Shown piece by piece: positions 1-13,400 of a stretch of DNA of 64,000 nt. Made by a program: the position numbers and the translations under genes. Source of the DNA: Marchantia polymorpha subsp. ruderalis (taxonomy: Eukaryota; Streptophyta; Marchantiopsida; Marchantiales; Marchantiaceae); NCBI GenBank assembly GCA_037833965.1, contig AP031354.1, positions 31,474,001 to 31,538,000 of the forward strand, written 5' to 3'. Position 1 is the stretch's first letter; every line of letters begins with the position of its first letter. The notes beneath the pieces are model-generated. The model was not told the origin of the DNA. It saw only the letters and a program-made list of their open reading frames with translations, and made no database searches.

Positions 1-2100
1 GGATTTAAAATTTTAAGATTTAGAGAATCTATATCATTTTATAGTTTCATCTTCTTGAAAGATTAAGGTAGTTAGATTGCATTTAGTTTAAATTTGAACT
101 TTAAAATTTATTAATTACTTAATTACTTAATTTTAAAACATATAATAATTAGATGATTTTTGAATATGTGAAAAGTCAATCATAGAAGTTAAAATTATCA
201 TCTGTTTTGAGAGGAACTACTTTTCGCTAATAAACTTTCAAGACTTTTAAAAAAATTATTGAAAAGAAATCAAAATTAAGTTAATAAAGTAAACTTCATA
301 AATATAAAGTTTTTATACTCATATTAATGAAGTTAGTACTTACAAGAAGACTTTTTGTATGTATTTCTTAAAGTTGATTTCTTTCTTTGATTTGATAAAA
401 ATTCAGACTTCAATAAAAAAAATGAACTTTTAAATCAAACAGAGAGACTACTTAAAGTTTCAATTTTGAATCTAAATTAATCATAATGTTTTAGATTCAA
501 ATTTAGAAATTTTTTAAAAATTTATTTATGATAAATTTTAGTATTATAAAGTTTTGAAATGAAAATCAAGCAATGAATCTAAAAGAAATCATGCTTACTA
601 CTTCGATGAAGTAAATATGAGAAAATTTTGTATATTTATTAAAAATGAAAATTTAATCTTTCTACGTATGTTATTTGAAATGTGATAAATATCTATTAAT
701 TTTAGAAATCGGGTTAAAAAATTAAAAAATTAAAAAAAAATTTATACTACAAGTTGAAGGATTTTTTCAGAAAAAGAGAGAAATTTGTTATATGATCTTG
801 AAAATTGTAGTGGATTTGAAGACAATAAGATATTTGTGATAAGAAAATATTATATATAAAATTCTTAAAATCTCTTTAGAAATTTAGATTCTAATTAGAT
901 GAAAAAAAGATTTATTGATGGTTTTAAACATGATAATATAAAATATTTTTTTAACTTGCTAAACAATGTTTAATAAGAAGGTTAATTTGAAAGTATGTTT
1001 TGAAACGATATCAAGAGAGAATTGATTTAGCTCTAAGATGATTCATTACAGAAAAACATATTTTGAAAATCTTGATAAAGAAAATATGTAGTAATTTTAT
1101 TTCTTTTAGAATTCTCAAAATTTATCATTTAAATTTTTTCCATATAATGAAATATTGCAATCATAAAATACATTTTCATCAAATTTTTGTTACCTTCATA
1201 TGTGAATTGTTGATAGTATTCTCTTCCAGTGTAATAATCATACTATAAAATTTTACCAAAATCGATAAAATTATTTTTTTTAAAAATAAGTAATTTATAA
1301 ATAAAATGCTCATTTTTTGATCAAATACTTCATATGATTATATCCACAGATCAATTCAAGTTCAATGATAATGTTTGTTACTAGGTTTCTAGGAAAATAA
1401 CCGTATTTGTTAGATTTTATACCTGAATTATGTGTGTGTGTGAGCTCAATGAATTATTCTTCATATTAAATTTACTTGATATTTCTTATCATGTATATTT
1501 TTATATTTGAATTTGCATTCTTAGCAATCTAGGGTTATTGAAAGACTTCAAAAGTAAGCACAGACGAGCCAAATCTTCTTTACCAAGTTCTTTGAGGTGA
1601 AGTGACTTTTTAAACTATTGAACGTACTCCCACAAGCGAGCAAAATGCTGTTGATATTAAAAAAAAGTCAGGCTTTTATGTGTTACTTTACATCTTACAT
1701 CATTTCTCAGGTTTTTTTTGAAATGACATTTTTAAGCAACTAAATTTTAATGAAGAATTAAAAAAGAAGAAGAAAAATATCAAATAACATCTATATCTTA
1801 TAGATTATCAAGATGAGAGTGCAACATTACATAAGCAAAATGCTCAGTATTGTTGTTCAGATGTCACTTGAAAGATTATAATAAAATGATTATGCAAATT
1901 GTCTGAAAACGCCTTAATTTTTGGTTCTGAAACAATTTTATCAATATAATTTACTCAAATGATCTACACTTATATATATTTTCTTTATTAATGTGGTGCA
2001 CTTTGAATCATGTATTGCTCTAATATTTACTTAACCATATTAGATTCATCATACTTATATGATGATGATAGTCTATTAGTGTATCAGCATATAATTGTGA
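1..2100. other. AT-rich intergenic DNA, no gene seen
   Basis: Very AT-rich sequence with frequent stops in all frames. The only open frame over 60 codons (1063-1248, plus) is a Phe/Ile/Lys-rich translation of AT-rich DNA with no recognisable domain. A short (TG)n run lies near 1431-1442. Nothing here supports a gene or an RNA. Confidence 0.7.
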
Positions 2101-2477
2101 TGATTAGGATTTGACAGACATGGCTAAAAACCACTTGGTCACGCCAGGAAGGCACCACAAAACATCACGACGTAGCTCCGATGTTTTGACTTGAGCATTC
2201 TTGATATCTCGGGGTCACCAAGATGTGTCATGGAAAAAATTCTGGGGGTTATCAAAACTGTTTTTCAAGGTTTGATAGTCAAATTGCTCCATTAACTGTG
2301 CTGAGTACTTTTGAGTATCGACTATGCCATGGCTTGCATGCACATTTGTGGACAAATGAAACATGGATTTAGGATTCTTACAATTTACCTTTAACTTGCG
2401 TCCATCCCCAACAACTTTAAAAATTCCTCCCTCAACTCAACAACAGTAGATTCTTCAACGACAATTGCATGCACTGG

Positions 2478-4141
2478 TTACTCATCATCTTCTAATGAGT
2501 CAACATCATAGAAAGCATGCTCATCTGGATTATTGTGCTCAACGTCTTGACCAAGATCTACGTTGTCACCATCATTGTGTGGTTCTGTGTTTTCATCATA
2601 CTCAAGGGCATTCACAGCTTGGAATAATGATGGCAACTTGAAGTTTTGAGTCTTATGATGATACAATTCCTCTAACTGTAAATAATCAAAATTCTCCCAA
2701 GACTTGGCCAAAGTCTTGCTCCAAATGAAACCATCGATCGTTTTGATACGCAATCTATTCCTAAGCTTGATCTTGATACTATTGTGCAAAGAAAAACCTT
2801 GCTCAAAAATGACATTGTTAAGGGAGATGACAAGAGAGAGATACACAAATTTAAGCATGTAGCATAGCTCTAACCCATGCTCATCATGAATGTACCTCTA
2901 GACGAGAAGGAACTCTGCATGCGGATCCTTGACCACTAACCACAACAGGTGCTTCATCCTCAAAAACTTTTTGTTGACTTGAGACAATACAGACGGGTCA
3001 ATTGGAAACAACTGCTCTTTTTTTTTCCTGTTGCAAAAATGTCTCAACAAAATTTTATGATATGACATACCAAATTTTTCAAGTTCTGACCGCTTTAGGC
3101 TTCTATAAAATGCTGGATCAAAGATTTTTAAGTCACTAAGCACATCTCACTCAAGAAAGCGTTCCAAGAGGTTTGTCTCAATTTTCCCCATCAACACCTT
3201 GATGAACACATGAACATGTTCCACAGTGAAACTAGAGTGACCTATCAAAGGAATCCTATAACTCTCATTGGCTTGCCAAATTAGATCCTTGTGGTTGCAT
3301 TCTTTTGAATAGATTTTAAGAATTGTTTCAATATATCACCATCAACCCTATACTTAGAACCAAAAATACCCTTGAGAGCAAACAAACACAGCTCTAGCCG
3401 GCCAAGAATTTTGTGAGGCAGGTTGTTGTCCTACTCAAAATACTTCCTAAATTCCTCTAAGGGCTTGAATACATCAGCAACACTATGCAATAGGCAGATG
3501 AAAGTGACATCAGTGAGAGACTTATGTAAGTTTGTCGCTTTCTCCCAACACTTCTTGCCTGACTTACTCTTCAAGAACAAAATCAGCGTTGCTAAATTCT
3601 CTTGTAATCCATCCACGCCTTGAGCTCTGAAAAATCATCGAGTGACATTAAATAAGGGGAATTGCAATTTGGTCACACCCCGCCTATTGGCAGAGCGTGT
3701 CCATTGCGTTTGACGAGATACTCATTTGCTAAATAGAATATGCAACGCCTTTAGTACAATGTCCAACTCTTGAAGAGCTTTCATTTCCTTGATTGTGTCC
3801 CCAAGGGCTAATACAGTCTTGTGCACTGCGCAATGGACACTCCATGAACACGCAACTTTGCGCCCATTCCATTGTGCCTGCCAATCAGTGTGGAGTCACC
3901 GTCATCGCATATTGCCGTCATCTTTGATATTGGGATGTCAAGGACATCTAACACCGCGCATATCATATTGTGTCAGCTGTTGCTGTATACCAACAAACTT
4001 GCTATGTTTTTTTAATTGCTGTTGTGCCGGGCTGGACTGTTGTGGAGATATCACTTTTCGAATAGCAGCTGCAGTTTTCTGCAAGGGGGAGCTATAGATT
4101 GTTGATCGGGAAGGTCCGGCTTTGTCAGCCATGTTATCCAT
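2478..4141 (-). pseudogene. Decayed hAT-type transposase (DNA transposon relic)
   Basis: Minus-strand translation gives consecutive fragments in the order expected for a hAT-superfamily transposase. An N-terminal piece at 3938-4141 is Gln/Ser-rich. Around 3700-3860 there is a stretch with the 'HCAVHKTVLALGD' flavour of the hAT core. A fragment at 3431-3616 follows, then 2898-3143, and finally 2478-2858, where 'GFSLHNSIKIKLRNRL' matches the C-terminal dimerisation region (usual form: (E/V)R.FS..N.IKtklRNRL). In-frame stops separate the pieces, for example near 3620 and 3710, so no intact transposase can be made. The C-terminal piece ends in an acidic Asp/Glu tail. Family assignment rests on motif resemblance read by eye. 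Terminal inverted repeats and target duplications were not identified. Confidence 0.6.
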
Positions 4142-4419
4142 TGTATGAAAATGCTTTGCTCATTCAAAGAATATGAGAGAGTATGCTAAAAGCAAAATAT
4201 GCTCTTAAAAGTGCAGGGCACTGGATGCGTGTTTGGCTACATGATATGCCTGCTCGAACAGAGTCATTTGATATTGATGACTCATTAATTACATAATCAC
4301 GAGTGGAAGAATTAAGCAGCTGCTTTTCCGTAGGATGAGTAGTGGATTGAAAGCTCTTCAGTCCGCTATTTACTTGTGAGTGCTCTCGAAATTCATACAA
4401 TAAAGTGACATTTACAAGG

Positions 4420-4640
4420 AGATGTACCCGGTATCTACCCTAAAAGCCTTGGGGTGTAGCCCAGTGTTAGCAAGAGAGAGTATGGCGATTTACTCCTATT
4501 GTTCCCCTATCCCTGAATTCAGTTAGCTATTCCCGGGGGAAAATCAAACCCTGATGATGATACATATTTGAGTCATTGGTATCTTATCTAAAAGCCAATG
4601 ATGTTGATACCCACATATCATAATATATGAAATAGAATAT
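4420..4640 (-). repeat. Possible tRNA-like (SINE-like) segment
   Basis: Read on the minus strand, a segment near 4590 resembles a Pol III A-box region ('GGCTTTTAGATAAGATACC'). It is followed about 40 nt later by a B-box-like 'GGGTTTGATTTTCC' close to 4545. No cloverleaf can be drawn with confidence, so a tRNA-derived SINE is only one possible reading. Confidence 0.2.
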
Positions 4641-4970
4641 GATCAAAATGCAGTTTTGCTAACAAAATATCATTCGTATATACAATCTTTATTTAACTAG
4701 TCTGAAGTCATAGTTTTATTCGAAAAGATATTTGTGTTTAGAGAATAGGTGGCTGTTTATTGTGAGTATATATCCAGTGATAATTAGTTATGACATGACT
4801 TGTCTCACTATATCAATCTCTAACCATAAGAATTGTTGATGAGATCTGAAAAACTTAACACATACATGGGCTCTTCTCTTGTGAACAAGGATGATGAAAC
4901 ATATTTGTCCAGAAATTTTTGTTGGTAGAAAAGAATTGGTTGCATTTGTTTCCACCTAGTCAAATGCGGT

Positions 4971-5200
4971 GATGTTAGAGGATATCTTTCATCAGGATAG
5001 TGATCCACATGAATATTGTACAAAAAAAGTAAAAAATACAAGTACTAATCGAAGAGAAAACATGAAGATAACCATTCTCATACGCGATGTTAGAGGATAT
5101 CTTCCATCAGGATAATGATCCACATGAAGATTGTACACAAAAGGTAAAAAATGCAAGTACTAATCGAAGAGAAAACATGAAGGTGACCATTCTCATACGC
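4971..5200. repeat. 115-bp tandem duplication, two copies
   Basis: Copy 1 (4971-5085) and copy 2 (5086-5200) both start 'gatgttagaggatatct' and both end 'ccattctcatacgc'. They differ at a small number of positions, mostly transitions, so the duplication is recent relative to the surrounding decay. The unit has no recognisable coding content. Confidence 0.85.
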
Positions 5201-5299
5201 TATGATAAGAGTTTCACCCACAAAGAATATTTTAGGTGTGAAAACGTACATAGATGCGAAACTATTATTCTACATGGAAGAACACAGATTTGGAGACTG

Positions 5300-8200
5300 G
5301 TGACAGACCAATCCACCGATTGGATCAAACTCTGAACATGGTCGTCTTTCGCAATGGGAGTGGCGGTTGAGCTCAAGATCAATGTCTTCACCCGGCTCAC
5401 GTAAAGGGATGGCGGGAAGACTTTCGCTTTCAAACAACCCCAAAGTCCAAAGAAGGTCTTTTCTTATGAGATTCAAGGGAAAAGAGGGCAATGTGGAATT
5501 GACCGGGACAACAGAGGTCAAGAAGACAAGCCAATTCCAACAAGATAAGTGATTCTTCCTTTGGGTCACGCAAGGTAATGGCCGGGTGGCCACATTCACG
5601 CCCCCGGGTTCAATCAGTTGCGAAAACTGCTACAAATAGATAGAAGGAGCGACATGCACTTCGAGTTTCTTTGAGTCAAGCAACCGAACCAGCTGTTGGG
5701 CACTCTTTATCGTCGAGGCATTGCTCTGATCCAGAGAGTGTGTCCACACCGGAAGCATGGGCCAGTTGCTGGAGCAAATGGCATGGATTCCTTCTGAGAG
5801 CGCGGACAGCAGCTGGGAGTATTCCTTGAAAGACAAGAAGGCTGGCCGGGATTCGCATCCCATCACATCAGTGGCAAATGCGATCGCGCGTCGAGTCAAC
5901 CGTGGGAATAAACCCGGCGCATTTGGAGATCTGGATTGGACGATGGCCAACAACTATGCTTGCCTCGCCTTGCCTCGCCTTGCCTTGTGAGACAAGCACC
6001 TCAAGCTTTCGATTCGATGGACAGGCATTTCGTCCGTTCAAATAGTCGGTCGGTACCATCCATTCCATGACACCTTTGGTGACTTTGGCAATCTTTCGTG
6101 ACACGTGCAAAATCGTCATTTCTCTGTCAGAGAAATATCTGATATCCTTTTACTTCCGGCCTTCACACATGGTTCTAGCCCCCGCGCCGACATTATCTCT
6201 ACGCCTCGCGACCATCCATCTGGTGGCTGCGTCCCGGTCAATGCCAGACCGCGGATGGATCCATGGATGTACGTACACCTCGTCCTACGTCTGGGACGGA
6301 TTTTTTTAATCTCCACTGCGCGGAAAATATCCCAAATGTCGTCGTACAATTTGAGCCCGATCCAATAAAAAGAAATCGTATCCTATTTTAGAAAATGTGT
6401 CGGAAAGTCGCAACAATAAAAACCGGTCACGCCGGCATCCGGTGCCGGCCACCAGAATGCAGATCAGACAGCTTCAATGGGACTTCTTCTTCGAGGGCAA
6501 CGACCATCGAGTATAAGAGGAAAACTTACTCTATCCGGATAAAGATGGAGATAATTTCTCTGACCGTCGTACACAGCAGCTCGCGAGAGGTAGCTCGGCT
6601 CATTCATTGCATTCCGTTTGCTTTATGGATTTTATTTCGTGCCGGTCGCCCGCTCTTATTTTGGGGTGCGAGGGGCAAAAGCACAGGCGAAGAATGTGGG
6701 GTCTTTTTTAATGTTCATTCTCGATGTGGATAGAGTTTGCATCGGCCTGGTTGCATTTCACTTGCGGCCAGATAAAAATGATTTCCCGGTACTTGAAGAA
6801 AAGAAAAGAAAAGAAAAGATAAGAAATGAAGTATGTTCGCTCACTCACTCGCTCCTTGGTTCGATCGTTCGTTGTTGTTGTTGTTCCGGGTTCGAAAAGG
6901 GGTACAATGATTCGTACAAAGAATGGATTTCCGTTCACATGGACGTCACCGTACACCACCAAAGTGCTGTGTAACGGCAAGGGGGAAGGGGGAATGGGGG
7001 AGGGGGGAAATGGGGCTCATGGCATGGGCCCATGAGACGGTCGTCGTACGATCGATGGAATGTGGTTTGTTTGAGGGTCAATGAAAAGGCAATGATATTG
7101 TCTTCTACTATGATTGATTGGAGAAGGGCGGGCGGTCAGTTCTTGTGCGATTGATCCTCTTCTTTCACCCGTCGTCCTCCTCATCACTGAACAAATGTCG
7201 TTCGCTGGTGGTGGGACTCGGGGCTCTCGGACTGATTGAGACGACGATTTCGACTCCTTTCCTTTCCACCCTTCCCCGCCTTTCGAAGAATCTCAACGAG
7301 CGTGAAAGCCGAGCCAAATGAGTATTGCCATCATGCTTAAGTGCGATGAGGGGTGATGAGTTCGAGCCCTCCGGCCACACCTCCCTCCGCGCGATATAAC
7401 GAAGAGAGAGAGAGAGAGAGAGAGAGGGAGGGAGGGTCGTGAATGATGATATCATTCGTTTAGCTCAGCTCAGGCTCAGCTCCTGCGTCTCTTGATTTTG
7501 GTTAGATCTTGTGACAGAGATGGAGGGGGCGAAATATTCTTATCTTGTTCGCGAGTCGGGTTCAGGGTAGTGCCCGAAGGCACATGCAGCATATAACTGC
7601 TCAGGCCTACGGAATCTAATCCGGATAGAGGTGATTTAACCTGCTTCCACAAAGCTCCGAGTTGGACAAAGTGTTCGAAGGCGAAGGCCAGCGAGCAGTG
7701 AATGAAGCAACCAACCAGCCAACGAGCCAGCCAGCCAGCCAGCCACGCCTCCATGGCACGGGTTAAATGCGAGTTCGTCCGCTCATTCATTCATAGACAT
7801 TCTTACCAGAAAGCGAAGAGCTCTGCAGGGCGCCCTAGATTCAGTAAATAACCATTTCAGGGCTCCACCGATTGATGATTGCTGCACAAGAAAAAGCGGG
7901 CGACGGGGAAAGGTGGAGGGAGGGCGAGGAGGAGGAAGAGGAAGAGTAGTTAAGAACCTAGGGTTGAGCGGAAAGTATTTTGATTTATCCATGTTGGATA
8001 AAAGGGTGAGGCCAGGGGCGAGGAGTTACTCAGAGAGTGTGGGGGAAACGTATTGGATATCTGACGGGAGGTCGTTGGGTCTTCCGTGAAGTATCTTCTC
8101 AACAGACCAGCTGGCCGTCCACTGCCCTGCCATTCATGCCATGGCATGTCCATGCGCCGAGGAGGAGTCGGAGGCCAATGGAGGAGTGACAAAGTGAGCG

Positions 8201-11200
8201 AGAACTGAACCAACAGAAGCAAGGGCTCTCGCCGAGCGAGCCCATGTGCTCCGCCCAATTCTATACATTATCTTGCTTCGAAATCCGGTCCGTGGATTTC
8301 AGCTTCTTCTGCAGTTGACACCAGTCTAGATCTCTTCTGGCCCGAGAGAGAAAGGGGAAGAAGAGCGATAGAGAGAGGAGATGGTAAAGAAGTAAAGAAG
8401 GTCATGCTTTTCGCGTCTCAGCCCCTCGTCCCGTCCCGCCACTGCCATGCGATGGGCCGAGCGAGCAAGCGAGCAAGCGAGCGAGCGAGACTGCTGAAAT
8501 GTGTCTGTCTGCTCGCTCTCGCAGCGATTGTACTGCTTTGTCCTGGGGTTCGTTTCGTTGGTCGAATCCGCGAGTGAGGCCGGGATGACGAGAATCGGTC
8601 GTCGTGGAGGGTAAGGTAAGCAGCCCATGGCGGATCCCGTTAGATCTCCTTGATGTTAGGGACAACAAGATCGTTAAACTTCTAGGGCACCTGCAGCAAA
8701 GGGTTGGTCTGGATGGATGCTGAGGTCAAGCCTTTTACTAATAAACACAACATTCCAAAACTCAAACCCAATATATCCTCTCGCTCTTCAACTCCCCCTT
8801 CCCGACTTTCGCTTTGTTCGTCAGCAACTACGCTGCGCCCTCTCTCCTTCCCCTCCCATTTAGCATCCACTCCACCCATTTCTCCTCCCCTCTGGTGGGT
8901 CCCGAACCGAGCGCATTTCAGGGAGGAGAAACGAAACGCAACGAGCTCGATGAAGAAGAAGAAGAAGAGGAAGATGAGGAGCAGAAGAAGAAGAAGAAGA
9001 AGAAGCAGCGGCAGCAGCAGCGGGGACGAGACGATGGAAGGATGTACCGAGAGAGGGGAGGGAGCTGACCGCCAATTCAACTGTGGGGCCGGTCTAATCC
9101 ACTTCTTAATCCAATCATCTTATCGGCCAGTTACACAGTTATAACCACCTATATCCTCCTAACCAAACTGCCGAACAAGGCCGACCGGGGCCGAACCTGA
9201 ATTCAATGGACAGGACGTACACAAACCGGCGCTGGTGCTGGATAGCGCTGGCTCGCTGGCTGGCCTCGACCCCATTCCACTGACGTCATGGCATTTCTAC
9301 CGGGGGTAAATATACTCTCTGACACGGGAAATCAGATCTCAGGACCGGCCCAGGACGTGCCCCATTGGCCCCGCCGCGGCGCTTTTAACCGCTACCGTGT
9401 GGCCGATCCGAGATTGAAGCTGGGTTCCTGGCTAACTGGGTCGCCGGTCTCCTGCCAGCGGTTTCGGGCTTCTGTCCGTCCGTCCGTCCATCCTTTCTCT
9501 ACGCTCACCGCGTTGTTTAGATTCGGCCGACCGACTTGTCGTCACCGGGCAGGATGATCGTGGGGTGAGTTGGGTTGCCTTCGCTTAACCCGACCTGCTC
9601 TGGCCGGGGAAGGCGAGGGGAAGGGACGGGTTAATAATAAGAAAGAGGGTATGTACTAAGTATGGAGAGAACAGTAGAGTCGACACAGAAGGGACGGACG
9701 CCGTCTCGCCCCGCCCCGTCCCGTCCCCGTCCCCGTCCGCGTCGCCGTCAAAGATTCGACCCGTCGCGGTAGTCGCGTAGATGAAGCCGGCCACTGTAGG
9801 CATGATCGATCGCACATGCACATGATGCCTTCATCATCCGTCGATTAGCTTCACGCTGCCCTCTTTGCCTGCCATGCCTCTCAACCACCCGCTGGCACTG
9901 CCGCACTTTCTTTCCTTCTTTCCGTCGTCCGCTCTCGACAAGAACTTACGGATCTTGCCATTTGGAGATTCGATGCCCGCCGAATCTTTTCCTCCCGCCG
10001 TAGAAAGTGTTTCCATGTGACCACCCGTGCTCCATCTGTCTGAGCTGTCTCGACCTCCTGCCTCGGTCGACATGTCCTCACCGTGAGTCCACGATGGGGG
10101 CTTGTTTTAATCCGCGCTCCTTTTCCCACTGCCCTTTTCCGCCCATAATTTCTGTTTCTCGCCCTTCTCATTGGGCCCTGGGCTCCACCTGTATTTGGTC
10201 GGACAGGTTTGGCTGCCAGTCGCCTCAAGTTTGGATTTCTTTTGTTTCCTTCCGTCGAATAACTTCTCCTTCGCCCGATGGGGTAATTGGACCAAGAGTA
10301 ACTCGCGGTTGAAATTCTCCTCTGGCTCGACCGGAAGAGCATCTCCCCTTTCATTCGGCTGAAAATATCTGCAGTTTGGACAAACTATTTTGGCCTGGCT
10401 CGACTATCATAAGCAGATCCAGCTGATGCGAGCCGTAACATGCTGCCGAGAGATGAAATAGAAAGTGCTCGCGCAAAATTAACAACATTTCCTCTACATA
10501 CCCAGACTGGAGATGGCACCACGTACGTAGTCGCACTGGAGAGAATATTTCAGATCTTTGTCCGAAATGTGTCTACATGTTTTGTCCTTTCGGGGAGTTA
10601 CTAAAATAATTTTACTCGGCCCACACCCCCGAGATGCTTACTCATTAATCCGCTCTATTTTATCCGTCGTTTTGGTGCGTAAGTATTGACAAACACGGAA
10701 TATTAATAATAGGATGCTTAGTATGTGCGTTTTATCATCACCGTTGAAATCATGAGTTTCGTGATACTTCATTCTAAACATGAGAAAAGCATGAAAAAAT
10801 ATGTATATAATATTCAGGCTCCGATATGTTCTGAATCATAGGAAAAGCATGCAGTAAACATCGGAATCGAGTTCTGAGAATTATTACGAAGGTGGCATCT
10901 GCGGTGGAAAATAGAGCAGAAAACGTACTTCTCGTATTGACTGGCGCTGTCTCTGAGGTTACCCTCATTAAGCGTACCGATATTTTTCCAGTTATATCCA
11001 TTGAAATATCCCGAAAATGGACAATATCCGCAGGAAAGGACAACGTGGAACCAGGCGAAGGAATAAGGAAAATTCCCGGGGAGGAAGAATCAGAAGGAAA
11101 GAATGATGATACCGCTGCGGTTGGTCCAGTAACAACATCACCAGCTGGTAAGTCCTATTAACTGACTCGTCGTCACTCATTGGCTCTTTCTGGTCTTAAG

Positions 11201-13400
11201 ACCGAAAAGCTAAACTGGCCGTGGGGAAGCGGTCACGTGGCACCATGGCAAGCGTGTTCTTTACTCGAGAGAAGGCTCCACGCTTTCACCATGACCGCAA
11301 CCCAGATCGGGTTCTCACCAACGGTAGATAAAAGCAGATAAAAGCCTGCAGGCCATCCCTTCAAACCCTAACTCTCGGTTTAACGTAACCTGACACTGAT
11401 CACCCGGACGACGTCCGAGTTAGCTGGCTTTAATCAGCTCCCGGAAGGCCATTATTAGGACCCTGTACTTACGCTTTGCTTATTTCCAACTCCCTATGGC
11501 CTCTGACAGCCGGGTCTCGCTTTGACAACTTTATGAAGAAAGGCGATGGATGCGAATGCGTGTGGATTTTGGATTCATCTCCATGTATGTGTGTATATGC
11601 ATGCATGGATGACGACCGCATGGATACCCCATGTCATGTGAGGCGCGGAAGCGTCCTCGTGGAATGGATGTCACTGTCAATAATGAATTTCGCGATTGCG
11701 CCTCGTTCGACGAAAATATCTCCGGCCCTCTTTCTTTTCTTTGCCTTTCCTTTCCTTTCCTTTTTAGAGCTTAACCTTTAGTGCCAGTTATTTCCCCCTT
11801 TTATCACATGTTTTTGCAAGCCATTCTTAAAGGCTGCTTCGCACCTTCTTTTATCAACGGAGATATTCTCATCGTCGGGTCCTAGATTAGTCCCCACTCT
11901 GCAAACCTATGGGTGAAGGTTGCTTCTACATCATGCCCAAATAATATAAATTCCAGCCGCAAAAGCGGACGACATGAAGATGTTATCGTAGGGCTTCTCA
12001 CCACATATATTATATATAACATGCCACTCGCTCAATCATGAATTTCCCCTTCTCATGCATTCGCTTATTTGCCTAGCCCTGCTCACACCGAGAGGGACAG
12101 AATAAAGGGTACTATATTTCCCACACGGTGTACTATAACCAACATAACGGAATGATCTTGTTCGGAACCGCAGCTCGTGCCCGGATGCGTCTCGTCAGAT
12201 ATACGGCAATTATAATATCGGTACACCATTCCGTTTGTCCGGCTTGGGATGGTGCCCGCAATATCTACCGCTAATCGAGAACACCGCCGGATCATGGAGG
12301 GCGAGTCGGGCAGCTGCATGTAAAGAGGTACCGGAAACTGCCTAATCACCGGGAAAAAATCGAAGATGCGGGTCCTTCCCACAGTGGTTACCCCCCTCGG
12401 CCACGCACCTAACGAGCTAACGGTTCGGAATTAATTTGCATGCAGCGAACAGGACGCATCGACTTAAATTAATGAGCCCCGGAGTTACCAACTAAGCTAC
12501 CGAATTTAAACTCGCGGTGGATGAGAAGGACCAGTGGGGAACTCGACGACGTGAGGTCGAGGAGGTACCGTCACGGACTAAATAAAGTCGAACCATTTTA
12601 TAATTTTCGCAACGTCGCAGTTTCGCCATGTCCCTCTCGGAGTAACCATCGCGCTCGCTCTTCCTTACCGCGGACGGCTTGTAGGTTGACCGACCGATAC
12701 GCAAAAGGAACCGTAGTGCAGTGTAGTTACCTGGTAGGGATTATTTGGAAGCGGACCCGACGGTGACGGATGGGGGTAGCGCATTGGACTTATTGGAGAT
12801 ATAGTTGCCGGGCGCAGTCCTGTTAGCTCACCGGCATCAATCACGAGAAGGAGAAGGTTGCACACCGTTCAAAACTCCACGGTGGAGGAGCGGGAGGAGG
12901 AGACAAAGCCGTGGGCGAGTGAAAGGGAGAGGCCGAAAAGGTGAAAGCCGCGGGAGTCATGAATGGGAATATTCGCGGGCGCGGGGGAGAGGCGGACACG
13001 AGGGCGCGCCGCGGTTAAACAGAAGACGGTAATAGTGACAGCGCGAGCTAACCACGCGGTTGGTTGGTTGGTTAAGTGTGAAGGAAGGACAGTCTGTACC
13101 TGCCCCCGCTTCAGCCCAGCAGGACGGAGGAGGAAGAGGAGGAGGAGGAGGAAGAGGATGGTGGTGGGCTGAAAAGAACGGATCAGGATGGATGCATGGA
13201 TGCATGGCGGATGCGGGCGCGGGTCAGGCATGTCCGGCACCGTCCGTTGCCTGTCATCTGGTCGCTGGCCATCCACACATCCGGGCTCAACAGGCTGCCG
13301 ACCTCCGCTCAGCTCCCATTCTTCCCCGCCCCATCATCATCGTCCGCTCTCCCCTTCTTCCTCTCGCCCTCGACCGATCCAGTTTCATTCGTTCGCTCTC
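5300..13400. other. GC-richer intergenic island without a recognised gene
   Basis: Base composition rises sharply compared with the first 5 kb. Many short overlapping open frames occur on both strands, but none has a recognisable domain. Several start at non-ATG codons, and they fall in low-complexity Arg/Ser/Pro translations typical of GC-rich non-coding DNA. Simple repeats are common: GCCTTGCCTC near 5965-5988, (GA)n at 7401-7428, CCAG/AGCC units at 7710-7745, GCGA/GCAA units at 8457-8490, and GAAGAA runs at 8950-9010. Part of this could be distal promoter, a long non-coding transcript or upstream exons of the MYB gene. The sequence alone does not say. Confidence 0.5.
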
